Assembly: GCA_934525405.1 (NCBI GenBank) | Contig: CAKSZF010000006.1 | Location: 1 to 48,059, forward strand | Direction: 5' to 3' | Source: an uncultured Faecalibacterium sp. | GTDB taxonomy: Bacteria > Bacillota > Clostridia > Oscillospirales > Ruminococcaceae | Length of the DNA stretch: 48,059 nucleotides | Shown here: positions 48,044-48,059 of the stretch, in pieces | Numbering within the stretch: the stretch's first letter is position 1 | Layout of the letters: each line of letters begins with the position of its first letter | Program-made: the position numbers and the translations under genes | Notes under the pieces: model-generated | Seen by the model: only the letters and a program-made list of their open reading frames with translations | Told to the model about the DNA's origin: nothing | The model's database searches: none

Positions 48044-48059
48044 ATGTGGTTTTTATTAG
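48044..48059 (+). CDS. Start of a gene cut off by the window end
   Basis: An ATG follows AAGGAGTGAAAGAAT at proper spacing and opens a frame reading MWFLL before the window ends. Too little is seen to name it. Confidence 0.35.

Noticed and set aside
1..48059. CRISPR arrays
   Set aside because: No regularly spaced repeats with unique spacers were seen; the repeats found are either large direct repeats or hairpins.

Overview
The window looks like a chromosome segment of a GC-rich, gut-type member of the Clostridia (Oscillospiraceae/Ruminococcaceae). Gene content, codon use and the GC-rich palindromic intergenic repeats most resemble Faecalibacterium. This genus assignment is an inference from the sequence, not the result of a search.

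Positions 1-26,404 are a core chromosome. They carry, in order: ruvA-ruvB; an RNA methyltransferase-like gene; an energy-coupling-factor transporter module (ecfA1-ecfA2-ecfT); truA with a DUF5711-like gene; a CvpA-like membrane protein; a ClpE-like unfoldase with an N-terminal zinc finger; an XRE regulator with a membrane partner; rubrerythrin behind the remnant of a PerR/Fur gene; gltX; a SpoIIE-type phosphatase; a pectinesterase-like protein with a 53-residue membrane peptide; a two-component system (minus strand); a glycosyltransferase-acyltransferase fusion; a membrane-anchored beta-propeller protein; a UPF0340 protein; a YggS/PLPBP protein; and an ABC exporter. The rubrerythrin patch is AT-rich and looks imported.

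From 26,408 to the end the window is a stacked integrative-element region. A direct repeat of 340-390 bp occurs three times (26,408; 35,755; 38,803). Each copy starts exactly at the 3' end of a CAU-anticodon tRNA gene (on the minus strand), then runs through an AT-rich segment, a palindromic site, a terminator-like hairpin and a short leader peptide into the start of repA. This divides the region into three modules. Module 1 (26.4-35.7 kb) is AT-rich defence cargo: a 1621-residue HD plus GHKL/Hsp90-like ATPase, an ImmA/IrrE-type metallopeptidase, a three-helix membrane protein, and a divergently oriented DarT-DarG pair. Module 2 (35.8-38.8 kb) has a truncated repA joined to a TnpV remnant, an AraC regulator, an MFS transporter and the C-terminal stub of a tyrosine integrase. 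Module 3 (38.8 kb onward) is the best preserved: repA-parA-parB, an IS110-family insertion with a probable bridge RNA, DUF3789/DUF3846-type proteins, PcfB, a VirD4/TcpA coupling protein and Maff2. An AT-rich cargo follows (XRE regulator and a Nim-like FMN-binding protein) where further conjugation genes would be expected. The intact tRNA and the far end of the element lie outside the window.

The most interesting items are the HD-GHKL/peptidase/membrane-protein cassette as a candidate uncharacterised defence system, the bridge-RNA-like structure upstream of the IS110 recombinase, and the concerted change of all three arms of the repA-upstream palindrome between repeat copies.
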